Shown here: piece by piece, positions 1-10,709 of the stretch
How the letters are laid out: each line of letters begins with the position of its first letter
How positions within the stretch are numbered: position 1 is the stretch's first letter
Source: Melampsora larici-populina 98AG31
Taxonomy: Eukaryota; Basidiomycota; Pucciniomycetes; Pucciniales; Melampsoraceae
Direction of reading: 5' to 3'
Length of the DNA: 64,000 nt
NCBI RefSeq assembly: GCF_000204055.1
Contig: NW_006768786.1
Coordinates: 856,873-920,872, forward strand
Notes under the pieces: generated by a model
Told to the model about the DNA's origin: nothing
Database searches by the model: none
The model's input: only the letters and a program-made list of their open reading frames with translations
Position numbers and translations under genes: made by a program

Positions 1-2421
1 CAATGGTCTCAGTTTTGTCCGTTCAAATGTGATGTATTAAACGTACCTTCAGTTCCCGTGAGCGTCCGTCCATCAATGTAAGTGTCAATTTCATTTTCGG
101 CGGTGATTGAAAGCGCAGCTCTATCGTGCCCCTTCGTAATATATTTGTATAGGTATTTCAAGGCTTGCATGCTGGAAGCGACCTCAACATTTATATGACA
201 ATTGAACTTGAGTAATAAATAGGGGTTGTACGGGACAACGTCTCTGTTTGTGTATGTGTAGCCGCCCTTCTTAAAATTTCTGCCATTATTTCTTCTTCGA
301 TAGTTGGGGTAAGAGTCGTCCGTCATTGTAGTTTCTTCCGCGTAATCCTTTGGAAAATCAAATCGACATTTGCCCTTTCTCCAACAGCTACTACCCTCGC
401 GGCAAGGACCATGAAGCATTGATTTCGTCACAATTTCCCATAAATCAGGCTCGAGCTCGCGATCAGGAATTTCGGCGCGGACTACCAAGTCTACAGCATC
501 TGGCGTTCTAGGACATGACGCAGGCTCCATAATCGGTATAAAATGCAGATGTGGGCGGCCGCGGTTCTGGAATTCGATGGTGCGTACATGAGAGAGACAT
601 TTACCCAGGCGACTTTGCTTATTCACATCCTTCATCATTGCTTTCATCTTCATCTGAAATACTCTAACCATCAATTCAGGTCGATCCATTGCAATTTGCC
701 CCGGCAGAAGCGCAGATTGTATCTCAGGCCAATTATCGTTGGCTGTCATCGTGATAAAATATGACGGTTGCCCGAAATGTCGAACCAGAGCCATCGCGTC
801 GTGGTAGAGCTGAGTCATATTCCTAGCGCCGCCAATATGGCCTGCCGGCAGGATAACCCGTCTACCAATTTGGAAATCATTGCGACCTAAAGACTCTTTC
901 GCTCCAGAGTAAAGTTCCGCATATAGTACATCTTGATTCAATCTAAACCAGTTTAAACGTTGATTTTCAACACAGGCATAAAGATCAATTGAGAATTCTT
1001 GAAGGAGCATTTTCGAAGACAAAATTGCGGAGAATTCGTCTTTCCGCTGAAATAATAGATACGCGAACCATTGTAAAGAACTTACTGTCGGCCCGTCATC
1101 TGGAAAAAAAGCAGGTTAGATTATAAACTTCTATAAAGGTGCTGAAACACTGACTGTCGGGAGTCGGTACTCTATAGAACTCGTTGTATCCAGCTTGACC
1201 CCATGGGAACAAAAGTGGATATCGCAGCGGTAAGTAGCCTGTGTGTCTTTCGGATATTCGTTCCCACGCTCCTTCTTCACTATGCAGAATGAGATCACGA
1301 TCTCTTTCACCAACTGCACCACCTCCGGCGACAATCATCGCGACCTCAGTGGCAGTTGGTCTACAGTAAGTTCGAATGTCATGACCTGCCGATCCTGACT
1401 CGGTAGGCGGAATGGATTTGAGCTTTAAAGAAACTGATTTCGCCTCTTCTATAATTTGCTTAGCCATTTTAAACTGTCGTGCATAGGGATTATGCTCATA
1501 CATAAAATCTTGTATTTCTTGGATAATATTGAGTCGAAGCGTTTTGGAACCTGACATGAATTTCCGATGGGCCGCCTCGTTAGCAATCTCGTTACTCATG
1601 ACGTAAATTTGAGCAAATGCCGGTTCGGCGCTGGGCCTCGGCAAGATAAGGCCCATGTCGTGGTAAAGAGCTCCTTGTATTTTAAAGCACCGAATACCAA
1701 ATGGACCATCTACATTGTGTTTAACCTCCGTACCGAGAGAAGTAAACGACAGACAGTTGTTGTATGCGCGAATGTTGTCTTGAAAATTCTTACTCCCTGG
1801 ATAAGATATATCGTCAGCTCCTAACTTTTGATTCAGGGATAGTTTTCTCAACGCACGCGAGTCGTTGCCCGTGAATAACTTTCGCAAAAATTCTGGCACG
1901 GGCGGGAAGTCAAAGTAGTGTTCAGGTAGCAGGACTTGACCACTTTGACAGCAAGTAGAGTATATCGGTCCCGATTTCTTCGTGTCGCGCGTTCGTTCGC
2001 TTACCCAATGTAGGGCGTCACACGTTGTGCAAACATCGTCACACATACCGACGTCATGAGGTATCTCGGCTTGAAATCGTAATTTAATTGATTCTTCATT
2101 ATTTTCCCATTGAGCTCGTACTGCGAGCGGTATAGCGAACCGAGAAGAAGTTTGATTGATTTGGTGGACAACAAAGACGTTGGAGATGGTTACACTGTTG
2201 GCCCTTGTTTTCTTTTTCAGTGAAATGAGCGGGTTGTTAGTTAGGAGTACCGAGGTGACTGCATATATGATGATTAGGCTGGATTCATGTTTCAAGTAAT
2301 CGTAATTACTTCTATAATTGGTTGGAGCTAGTCTGAGTGGGACACCGCGAAATCTGGTGCTCGAATACGACGGATTACCGGTCAAAATGGGTGCACGCAA
2401 CAAATTTATTTTCGGGATCAT
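1..2421 (-). CDS. Helitron Rep/helicase protein, N-terminal part, runs off the left edge
   Basis: Rolling-circle transposase of a Helitron, reading leftwards out of the window. I read exons 2421-1155 and 1099-47; the 55-bp intron 1154-1100 joins them in frame, and a donor at 46 begins another intron. The N-terminal half has the CTTCDALHW cysteine motif of Helitron-like N domains and the segment PLRYPLLFPWGQAGYNEF. The Rep part has FITMTANDNWPEI, the HUH motif RGRPHLHF near 545-560, and the paired-tyrosine motif KYLYKYITKG near 130-160. The Rep endonuclease nicks and rejoins single-stranded DNA; a helicase half is expected to the left of the window and cannot be checked here. The start at 2421 is only the first ATG of the open frame; residues before about 2100 look less conserved and may include intron. 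No frameshift or stop was seen between 47 and 2100, so this copy may be intact. Confidence 0.88.
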
Positions 2422-2660
2422 CGGTCATGAGTGGATGCACGCAACGGATTTCTTTCCCCATTCAGAAGTTCATACAAAAAAGCAACAGATACATGATAGT
2501 GATGTGACAGTGTAAAGTCGAACTGCCCAGGGAGCTTGACTATCACCACAATGGGATACATAGTGCAGATCAACGTTCAACAGATCGGGAAATGGGTCTT
2601 AGAATACCATGAATACGGGACAATGACGGGCAATAGAGTGAGAGAGAAGAGAACACAGAA

Positions 2661-3825
2661 TCATACTCGTCGACGTTTTAGCGGTGAAGAATTCACTGGA
2701 GTTTCTGGGGCTTCGGTGTTCTCATCTGCCTCGGTGCTTTCGACTGCGGTGTCGATAACGTTGCCAGTACCTTGTGGAACGGGTGGAGTACTGCTTGGAT
2801 TAGGATCCAGAGTGTTAGCGGAGGTGCTAGCGGCACTGCTAGCCTTGTTCCTACGTCTGTAGTAATCGGTCAGTATAATGTGGCAAGTTTATTACGATCT
2901 GACGCTGGCTTACAACGTTAACGGTACTCGTCCGCCTTTGGGAGTACCAGGTTTGTTGATGACCTTATCAACTAAACTGGGGGCGTCCCCGGTGCAGCGA
3001 CTGATTGCAGTAACCTGATCGAGTAATGTTAACTTGGAACTACAAATCGATATTGTTGTGTGACGAACCTCGGTTTCCCACATGAAGTTCACCCCATCGT
3101 AATCCTTGATGGCGCCGACTAATTGAACCTCGCGGCCAACTTGGCATATGTTTTGTGCTTTCTCCATGTTACAAACGGGAGGGATATGATGCTTGGTGTA
3201 GAACGTCACTGGAATTTTTGTCTGTCGTTGCTGTCGTAAGTATAAGGATAATAAAAGATGACGTTTGTGGAACTTACAATAGGATCATAGTCTTGGGACT
3301 GTAGCGTAATTACAACAGTCGCTTTGCCTTTGTAAAGAGGGTCCTTCACAGTTTCGCGCGCTGTCACATACCCAAGCGCAATCATCACGGTCTTGTCCAT
3401 GAGATCCTCGGCAAAAGACTCGCCGAATCTCGCAACGTCACCGAGATCAATTCGTGCAGAATTTTCGAAGTGAAGATGGTCATCTTTGTCGTCGTTGGTA
3501 CCAATCATCTTGCAAGTCATCGAATAGACGGAATTGGGCTTGACGGCGTCAGCAGTGGATCCATAAGATGTCAAGCGAATAGGATTGGCAAAGGGGGCAC
3601 CTCCATTCATCCCAGAGGTGGCGATAGAAGCATGAGAAGAGATAAACCCTTTTGAATTAATGTGAAGGGAAGCAGCCTGCGAAATAGACATAAATTAAGA
3701 TTAGCATGGTGTATGAATTATATCGGTTTCAGGCGAGCGGAACGGTATCTTACTTCAACTCCCGCCTGTCCGAAATAATTGACCCGAATAGGGTGAGAGG
3801 TTGAATTGGTATTGGGGGCGACCAT
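2661..3825 (-). CDS. spliced protein of unknown function, possibly OB-fold (RPA-like), beside the Helitron
   Basis: Four exons give 327 residues: 3825-3754, 3676-3278, 3230-2914 and 2856-2661. All joins keep phase with GT-AG introns of 47-77 bp. I chose ATG 3825 because its 24-codon exon joins cleanly to the next. The middle (from VYSMTCKMIG to VQLVGAIKDYDGV) has alternating hydrophobic strands and Gly turns, with two similar halves, as in OB folds of single-strand DNA binding proteins; this is inference, not a firm match. The C-terminus is a Ser/Thr/Pro/Glu-rich linker ending in SPLKRRRV, a likely nuclear localisation signal. It lies upstream of, and on the same strand as, the Helitron gene, so it may be a Helitron companion gene, as RPA-like genes are in plant Helitrons. 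It could equally be a host gene next to the insertion. Confidence 0.6.
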
Positions 3826-5156
3826 CGTGGCAGATAGATGAGTAAGCAGCGGTATGGGAAATTGAATGACAGATAATAAGTTAATGCGAAGTGATTGCTA
3901 TCAGTGAAAATGCAGATGGATAGAAATTAATAGGATGTGGGTGCATCAACGACTTCTTATAGTTTTCGTATCGTGGGATGACACCGAACGCAAACAACAA
4001 AGCGGCAACTCTTCGTCGGCTGGGGTGCACCGCCAACATAACACGGATGGTTTCGAAATCGGCAGCTTGGAAATCAGGGCCAGGAACATGAAACGTGTCA
4101 AAAAGGACCAGGCGAATGGGCGAGCGTGTGATGTGCTGCTGATTAGAGTATTGGCTACAGAAAAGAGGGTGCAAATGTGATTGTGATCACTTACACCTGA
4201 TTTGGTCACTGTGTTTATTGTAGTAATTTGCCGCACGTCCATAAAGCGGACTGTATTGTTGTTGGGACTACTGGGCAGTCAGATCGAGTGTCCGGCGATT
4301 GGATAATGGATGTTGAGGGCGATCGGGAGTACGTGGTTGGGATATTGGATATAGATTGACCGTGCTGGATAAAACTGTTGCAGTCTAAAAATAAGAATAG
4401 GTAAACTACTTGTCGACTGATTGAGATCTGACTTACTATGAAGGTGTATTTAGGGCTAGGTTAGACAATGGTTGGGTAGAGGCTCAGCATTGTGGCTTGG
4501 GGGCTAGGTTAGGCAATGGTTTGGGAGTGGCTCAGCGTTGTAGGCAAAAAAAATTTTGATAACGTCTTGGCAGACTGGGAAAGTGGAATAGAGTGTGGAC
4601 CGCGACAGTCTGACGTTGTTGGACCGTAACGCAGACCACGTATATCGACATTTTTCGTAGTCAACACCATCTCCTTATTATGTATGATAATCTACATACT
4701 TGCAAATTTCAATGGAGAACTTTGCCACAGACGAGGAGCAAAATCCTAGTCATTCAAACACCAATAGAAAGCAGAGAAGTAAACTGAGATCCAAATACTC
4801 TTCACAAAGTTCAGATCACCTAACCACAACATCCTTTCTCTGGAAAAAAACACAAATAGGAAACAATATGAATCTGCGACAAAGAAAAGTAGGCATTCAA
4901 TTCTGTCTTTCAAGAATATGTATATACCATGCACAGGCAAAACTAAATTATATTCCTAATCTGAACACATTTTGTTTGGTTATGAGTTGATCAAAAGAAT
5001 TTCAAAAACTACACAAGATACAAGACCTTAATACACCAAACTCTCTTGAACCCAACCACCTAGAAAAAGACGTTCAACCACAAAACACCAAACAACAACT
5101 CCCAAAATATCTACACTCAAAAAAGATTTATAATCTAAGCATAATGAAACCCGATC
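3826..5156. other. intergenic stretch with a short tandem repeat
   Basis: No gene is supported. A minus-strand open stretch at about 3885-4242 (starting MDVRQITTINTVTKS, with a possible intron near 4165-4195) looks weakly coding but could not be joined to anything. At 4451-4546 a unit of about 48 bp beginning GGGCTAGGTTAG occurs twice with several mismatches. From 4640 to 5156 the DNA is AT-rich. Confidence 0.5.
4451..4546. repeat. two-copy tandem repeat, about 48-bp unit
   Basis: Copies at about 4451-4498 and 4500-4546 share GGGCTAGGTTAG(A/G)CAATGGTT, followed by GGCTCAGC(A/G)TTGT. It lies 5' of the OB-like/Helitron gene pair and may be part of their promoter region or of the Helitron's 5' end. 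Confidence 0.6.
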
Positions 5157-6630
5157 TCAACAAACACATATCAAGATCGGCGAAGCTCTCCGATCGATCC
5201 TAATGACCAACTTACCCACCAACAAATAAATAACCGTAGTAACCCCACTCACACTCAACAAATGTACCTCACAGATCTTGATCAATCTCTTTTTCATTTC
5301 TTCAAGTGGTACAGACCATTCTTCTTGATGAAAGATAATCGGTAATCCATCCCCATCAATTTCACTCAAGCTTTTCAATAATTCGTAATAAAAACTGGCT
5401 TCGATTAATTTATTGGGTGTTAAGGTTGGATCTACTTGGGTAGGGTATGATTTTATTAGTTGGGCAAGCGTTTCACTGGATTTTATTCAAGTGAAGCAGT
5501 CAGGTATCAGAGTTCTGATCTATATGGTGAGAAAAATTAGGAACACAGAGGGAATCAGGTCTATACTGACATTGTTTGTTGGTAGTTGAGTGTTCCTTCA
5601 GCTGTATCAAGCGCTCTTTGAAGTTCTGGATTAGCCACTTTGAGCGAATCCAACAAAGTATTCGATCTCCAAAACGAATTCGTCAAGCGTGAAAGAACAG
5701 CAAGTCTTGATTCTGGTAAAGATGACGGAAAGTCTAGTGGCGTAGGTTTTGATGGTGGACTAGAGATTTCAATCAGTTTCTTGGTTTCGTTTGAAGAAGA
5801 ATGGAAAGGATGATCGGTTGGGTCTTCGCAAGGCTCAGGTTCGGGTACGACCAAAGGAGACATGGAGTCAAGTTCTTGTGATTTCTTTGGTGAATCGGTC
5901 AACTGAAGTAGTTGTGTTTTTGGATCATAAGCCGTTCGAGTTTTAAGTTTGGTCAAACTTTGTTGTAACCGTTTATGCGTGGTAGATTGAGGTGTGGGTG
6001 TATTAGGCATATGATGATGATCATCTTCATGATCCGAGACTCCTGGTGCTTGACTACCAGAACGGATCTTGGGACTTTTGGCTCTTTGAATGATCCGTCG
6101 GGTTAGTTCGGTTCGAGAGATGAAGGGATCATATGGGTCTGTAGAAGTAGAAGCTGAAGGGATCGGTTTCTTGGGCGTCTTTCGCTTCTTGGGTGAAGTC
6201 GAGATCGGTTCCATTTGAGCCAGTTGTTCTGCTAATTGACGAGACTTGGATCCGATCACGAATGCAAAGCTTTCAATGACTTGAACAAGATAAGCGGGAA
6301 TACAAGAATGCTCACTCACCTTGGCTCGTTGTTCATCTCTCAAATCGGTCAAGGCCAATATTTCGAGTGATTCTCTTTGGATCGCCTCTTTGATGCTCGC
6401 TGAAGGCTTCGGTTTGGTCTTGACACGTGGTTTTGTAGGTAATGGAGCTGTGCGTGGAAGCTGTATATTTGAAGAACACGAATATCATGATGATCAGTTA
6501 TCTTTGTACTAAAGTTTGGATAGTGGGAAAATTCACTAACCTTGAGTTGCTCTTGTAAGCCAGCAATAGACGATTCCAACGTATTGAGTTGTCTGATAAG
6601 AGCATTAACATGATCGTCTAGTCTAGGCAT
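5157..6630 (-). CDS. uncharacterised protein, 432 residues, coiled-coil N-terminus
   Basis: Three exons, 6630-6541, 6460-5571 and 5475-5157, joined by introns of 80 and 95 bp with all phases matching. The first 30 residues (LDDHVNALIRQLNTLESSIA) form an amphipathic heptad pattern. Next comes a basic Lys/Pro-rich stretch, then LTDLRDEQRAK, then a long low-complexity Ser/Pro/Thr region with possible nuclear signals (SPKKRKTPKK). The last 130 residues are better structured: LAVLSRLTNSFWRSNTLLDSL through the third exon, with NKLIEASFYYELLKSL. The very C-terminus is uncertain: a GTGAGT donor inside the last exon could remove about 54 bp and change the final 25 residues. I do not recognise the family; a small coiled-coil subunit of a nuclear or kinetochore complex would fit but is only a guess. 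It lies about 90 bp downstream of the next small gene on the same strand. Confidence 0.6.
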
Positions 6631-6722
6631 AGGACTAATATTATGAAAGAAATTGCAAAATAACGTGTAGATGTGATTCAGTAGAAGAAGATAAAAATAA
6701 AGATAAAGTGATGATAAACTAA

Positions 6723-7070
6723 CTAAATCGAAAGTAAAGTCTGAATAGCCATCAATGAACTTCTAGTAGCCACCACATCACCGGTTTCTCTTTGTTGTTT
6801 AGATTTTCCAAGATTGACTGTTTTCGAAACATTTGCTAATTCTTGAACCGTAGAATCTAAAATCATTCGATACCCTGCTGGTTGATGATCATCTAATTGA
6901 AATAAACAAATTTCATTTTGTTTGGCTTCCCTTAGATAGGTTTCTTCAAATTCATCTTTGGTTGATAAAACTGAAGATGGTAATGAGGTGCTGATGGTAA
7001 AGTTTAGTTGTCGTGTTTGTTTTAGTGTGTTGGCTAGTTTGTAAATCGATTCTTCTGAACTTGATGCCAT
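6723..7070 (-). CDS. small uncharacterised protein, 115 residues
   Basis: Intronless reading frame from ATG 7070 (MASSSEESIYKLANTL) to a stop at 6723. An upstream in-frame ATG at 7154 would add 28 Asn/Gln-rich residues; I prefer 7070 because helical, conserved-looking sequence starts there. The protein is mostly helical by eye, with no signal peptide, membrane segment or metal motif, and ends in SLMAIQTLLSI. The spacing to the downstream gene (start 6630) is only 92 bp, both on the minus strand, which is common for compact host genes. I do not recognise the family. Confidence 0.55.
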   Translation of the reverse strand: MASSSEESIYKLANTLKQTRQLNFTISTSLPSSVLSTKDEFEETYLREAKQNEICLFQLDDHQPAGYRMILDSTVQELANVSKTVNLGKSKQQRETGDVVATRSSLMAIQTLLSI

Positions 7071-7317
7071 GTTTTCTTTGTTGATGAGTTGATAGTTGAT
7101 AGTTTGGTTTTGGTTTCGATCTTCAAATGACAAGATTCCCAATCGATCTCTCAACTCATTCGACTGGTAGGCTCGGATCGGGTAATCTTCTGGGGGGCTA
7201 TCGGATCGGATACTTCTTACACTTCACTCCTCATCTTCACCAAATCAAGTGGTTCATGAATTATCTTGACATTCTCAGTGATCAAGCATTGGTTCTTTGT
7301 CCCACACAAAAAATATA

Positions 7318-7475
7318 GGATTTTACTAAAAGCAGCCCCCCCTTCAAAGGCTTGACCGCCCCCTTTTAGTCGGGGAAGAAGAATACAATATAAAAACGGC
7401 TGTCAGTTATTGATCCGTGTGAATGCAAAACTGAACATCAAGGGGGCGGTCTTGAATTCAGGTGAAATGGAAGCC
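7318..7475 (+). repeat. left long inverted repeat of the foldback element
   Basis: Pairs with about 7945-8091 on the opposite strand. Similarity is strongest at 7329-7385 and 7440-7475 and weaker between. Confidence 0.85.
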
Positions 7476-7944
7476 AATCGTTAAAAGCATCGTTATCACC
7501 TCCTCCTGCTTTCATGGCTTAAGATCTGTTGTTGGACTTGGTGCTTGGTGATTCAAAAATCTCCTTCCCTGGCGTTGTTTACAATCACAAATTTCCTCTT
7601 GCCCCCCTTTCGCAGTGATTGATAAATATTTCTACTTCTTCCTTGTTCTTTCTTGTGATGATTAAACACATGCGCACGTAAAGAAAATCGATCGGTAATA
7701 ACCGAAGCAAAGATTTGATTGATAATGATAAGATCCTTCATTAGATCAAGGTTATATGTTACACCTCACATTCAGACCAACATGTATCACGGTTGATAAG
7801 TGATGATGAAACATGATTGGATATTTCATTGCTTCATCGTCATCATCATATAGAGAAAGTCGATCAGAAGAACATGCGTTATCAGGTGTTGCCTCTGACA
7901 TGCCAGAGACTGGAAGCAAGATAGTATCAATAGCATTCTGTAGC

Positions 7945-8091
7945 ATCTCATCCAGTTTCCATTTCACCTGAATTCAAGACCGCCCCCTATGTGTTGTTTT
8001 GAATTCACACATATTCACACGCTTTTGTATTGTAAACGTCTTCCCCGACTAAAAGGGGGCGGTCAACCCTTCAGAGGGGGGGCTGCTTTTA
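7945..8091 (-). repeat. right long inverted repeat of the foldback element, interrupted at its tip
   Basis: Reverse-complement partner of 7318-7475. Its last 13 bp lie at 19524-19536, because CAC-1 inserted at a TA within the arm. Confidence 0.85.
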
Positions 8092-8240
8092 CACCACCGG
8101 GTGGTCTGGACCGCCGCTGGTCCGACCAGGCGGTCCAGCGAAGGGCGGCCCTTCTGTCTGCGGTGAAGGGCGGTCCTTAGGTCGACCTCACGCAGACCGC
8201 CCACAAAAGGAATCCCTGAGGCGCCCTTTGGCTGCTGAGG
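8092..8240. repeat. GC-rich subterminal hairpins of CAC-1
   Basis: Just inside the left end, a strong hairpin at 8106-8138 pairs CTGGACCGCC with GGCGGTCCAG around an inner stem CTGGT/ACCAG. Further GGCGG(T/C)C or GACCGCC motifs follow to about 8210. Clusters of short motifs inside the ends of CACTA-type elements are known transposase binding sites; that role here is inferred. Confidence 0.6.
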
Positions 8241-8454
8241 AAGCGGCCAAAAGTCGCCAGATAGTGGATTTCCGAGGCACATGAAACGAATCGCAATTTG
8301 CCACAAAATGACGACGGACAGCCGCCTTTTCGAATCTTTCACGTCGCCCAGGCACAATAATAATCCGGTAAAAAAAACAAAAATCAGGGTGTATTTGGTA
8401 TTTCATTTTCAATTGGGGGTAGTGGGAATGAAAAGAACAGTTCAAAGACGACAA

Positions 8455-8664
8455 TGAAAAGCACAATTCGCTAAAAATTTTGTCAGCTAAAAAAAAAAAT
8501 TTGTTCGCGCACAATTTTTTGATTGGGGGATAGGTGAAGGAGAAGCACAGTTCAGAAAATGAAAAGCACAATTCGCTAACAATTTTGTCAGCTTAAGAAA
8601 ACAACTTTGTTCGCGCACGATTTTTTGATTGGGGGATAGGTGAAGGGGAAACACAGTTCACAAA
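8455..8664. repeat. tandem repeat, two copies of about 108 bp
   Basis: The unit GAAAAGCACAATTCGCTAA, ATTTTGTCAGCT, TTTGTTCGCGCAC, TTTTTTGATTGGGGGATAGG, CACAGTTCA occurs at about 8455-8560 and 8562-8664 with a few mismatches. It lies between the CAC-1 left end and the 3' end of the first gene. Confidence 0.75.
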
Positions 8665-8813
8665 GTGAGACGCTAGTTCAATCGCACATAAATGAATAGT
8701 GCAGGCAACTTCTGTGCCAGATGTGAGACAAGATAATAAAAAAAGGGTCGTTGTCGACTACGTGAAGGACGTTTCTGAGAGTGTCGGCTGACTCAGGCTG
8801 AGAGTCATCGACC

Positions 8814-10709
8814 CTACTCGTCATCTTGATTGGATTGTTCGGCACCAATTGCATCTTCAACAACCTCGTCGGTTGGCAGCGCAAAATCACAGGTTTCTTT
8901 AAGTTCGTCAAATAAGTTCTTGAAGTTGAACGCCTCTCTGTCTTGATTATACACAACTTTGTAAAAACTGAAGTCCATCCCAAATTAGTGCCACATTCAT
9001 TGACGATGATCAATGAATTACTCTTACGCAATGGTATAGTCGTCCCCTTTGGCTCGCAAGCTGGCGAGTTTCTTGTCCACACTGGCCCAAACTGACCCAG
9101 AACCGCGGCCGTTTTGGAAGATATGGACAGCTTCGCGGCGCTGGTGTAAGAGAGGGACAAAGAGTAAGAAGTTGGAGTGTGAAAGTTGCTTGAGACAAGG
9201 AGACTTTTTCGAATCGCTTACTAGATAAGCGATTCGAGCGCGGGTGGGCGCATCGGTATTGGCCCATAAAGAGTTAGCATCGGCGTGTGAGCCGGCGACG
9301 CCCATCCTGTTTGCGATCTATGAGTGAGTTAGATGAAGATATATCAGCAAAACAACGAGAAAAAAATGGATTAAAATTGAGTAGGAAACAAACCCTGTGC
9401 CATAGCAACTTGAGGTTTGGCACTGGGTCGTCCATGACCGCACCAGTCTTGGGATCGTAAATCCCGGTTAAAAGCTGAAATGGAAGTTTGGAAAAGTTTG
9501 CAAGGTTTGGAAAGCGGAAAGGCAGAAAGAGTGCAAGGTTTGGAAAGCTATGGTTAGAGTGATAACGAGAATTCACATATGAGGGGGAAAGCACACCAAG
9601 ATATGAAGTTTTTCACGAGTGTGCTTGCACACATTCCTGATGTGAGTAGTCAACAACCTAGTGCCAACGCTGTCTTGGATTCCAAGACTCCCTCCTGGAA
9701 GATGCTGTTGCTTCCATTCATTGGGTTGAGCATTGAGGCGGGTCTGTAGATTGGAAGAGGTAATGATCAGTTTCGTAAATGGAGCGCCAAAGGTAAAATC
9801 AACTCACTCGTATCGAGCTAAAAAACGAATGAGAAAGCCAAACACGATTGGCTTCTAAAGCCGTGTACGACTCTAGACCAGGTGTCACAATGAGCCTGTT
9901 AGACAAGGACACTATCAACTCCTGGTAGATCCAAAGGCTGAAGTCAGCATTGATTGAATGATCTTGGACAACAAAGGAAAAGTAACACATACATGGAGTT
10001 CCGGAGAACAAACCCAAGCCACGGCATTCGCACTGGGCCCGTTAGATTGGGACTCAGCCGACAAGTGGTTCTCAAGCATGCTCGAGACCTCTTCAAGCTT
10101 TTCTGCCATGCGGCCTACCGCGTCAGAAAGCTTATCGATGTTGAATAGCGTTTTAGCTTGGGCAACTGATTGGGCAATGTGTTGCGCCGCCAATCCGTTG
10201 ACCTAGTTGATGAAATTAAAAAGAAAGATGAAATGGAGGATAGATATTACCAAGGCAAGATGAATGAAGTGATCAAAATGAAAAAGACGTGTTGCAAAGG
10301 GGTAAACATGAAACAGATTCAGCTTGTGAAGAATACATAAAACTTGAAGAAGGTTGAGATGAGTTACCTCAGCAAGGTATTGGGCATATTCATGATGCAC
10401 TGGGTCTAACCCAGCATTCATTGACATGGTCTCGAAAAAGGCCTTTTCACCACCAGCCAAAGTGCGACGTGCGCTGCTTAACGTGAAGGCGGTGGCTGGC
10501 ACCTGATTGGCAGGTGTAGAAGCTGTGGGCGAACCGAGTTCGCGTCCCAAGTCGTCACCACTTGGGCTAGGGGAACGGCGACTGGATGGCCCTCTATTGG
10601 AGGGCGATGAGGAACGTCCGTCACGGACACGGCTGGACATGCCTGGCAAGCGAGAAGCATTACGGCGTAATAGAGAGTGATTGTTGAGGCTACAAAGCTG
10701 AGAAGACAT
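8814..10709 (-). CDS. CAC accessory protein A, 418 residues, unknown function
   Basis: Eight exons: 10709-10368, 10202-9993, 9921-9808, 9743-9597, 9474-9394, 9317-9222, 9140-9028 and 8967-8814. Every join is GT-AG and in phase, giving 418 residues with no defect. The N-terminus is a basic, Ser/Pro/Arg-rich low-complexity tail. A predicted coiled coil follows (KLSDAVGRMAEKLEEVSSML). The C-terminal half holds the conserved core: GVAGSHADANSLWANTDAPTR, ARIAYL, REAVHIFQNGRGSGSVWASV, and an acidic tail after DFALPTDE. No catalytic motif, membrane segment or signal peptide is visible. A paralogue with identical lengths for three internal exons (147, 96 and 113 bp) lies at 27493-29551 in CAC-2, at the same place relative to the left end. 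That linkage argues for a role in transposition or element maintenance rather than chance capture. I do not recognise the family. Confidence 0.82.

Noticed and set aside
2536..2862. Plus-strand 108-codon frame with a hydrophobic C-terminus
   Set aside because: It lies opposite the last exon of the OB-like gene, which has correct splice phase and a nuclear-signal end.
3885..4242. Extra 5' exons of the OB-like gene
   Set aside because: Two frames are open here and look weakly coding, but neither joins in phase to the exon starting at 3825, which already has a good ATG.
7553..7967. Two small minus-strand frames in the foldback element core
   Set aside because: Short, without recognisable features, and inside a non-autonomous element.
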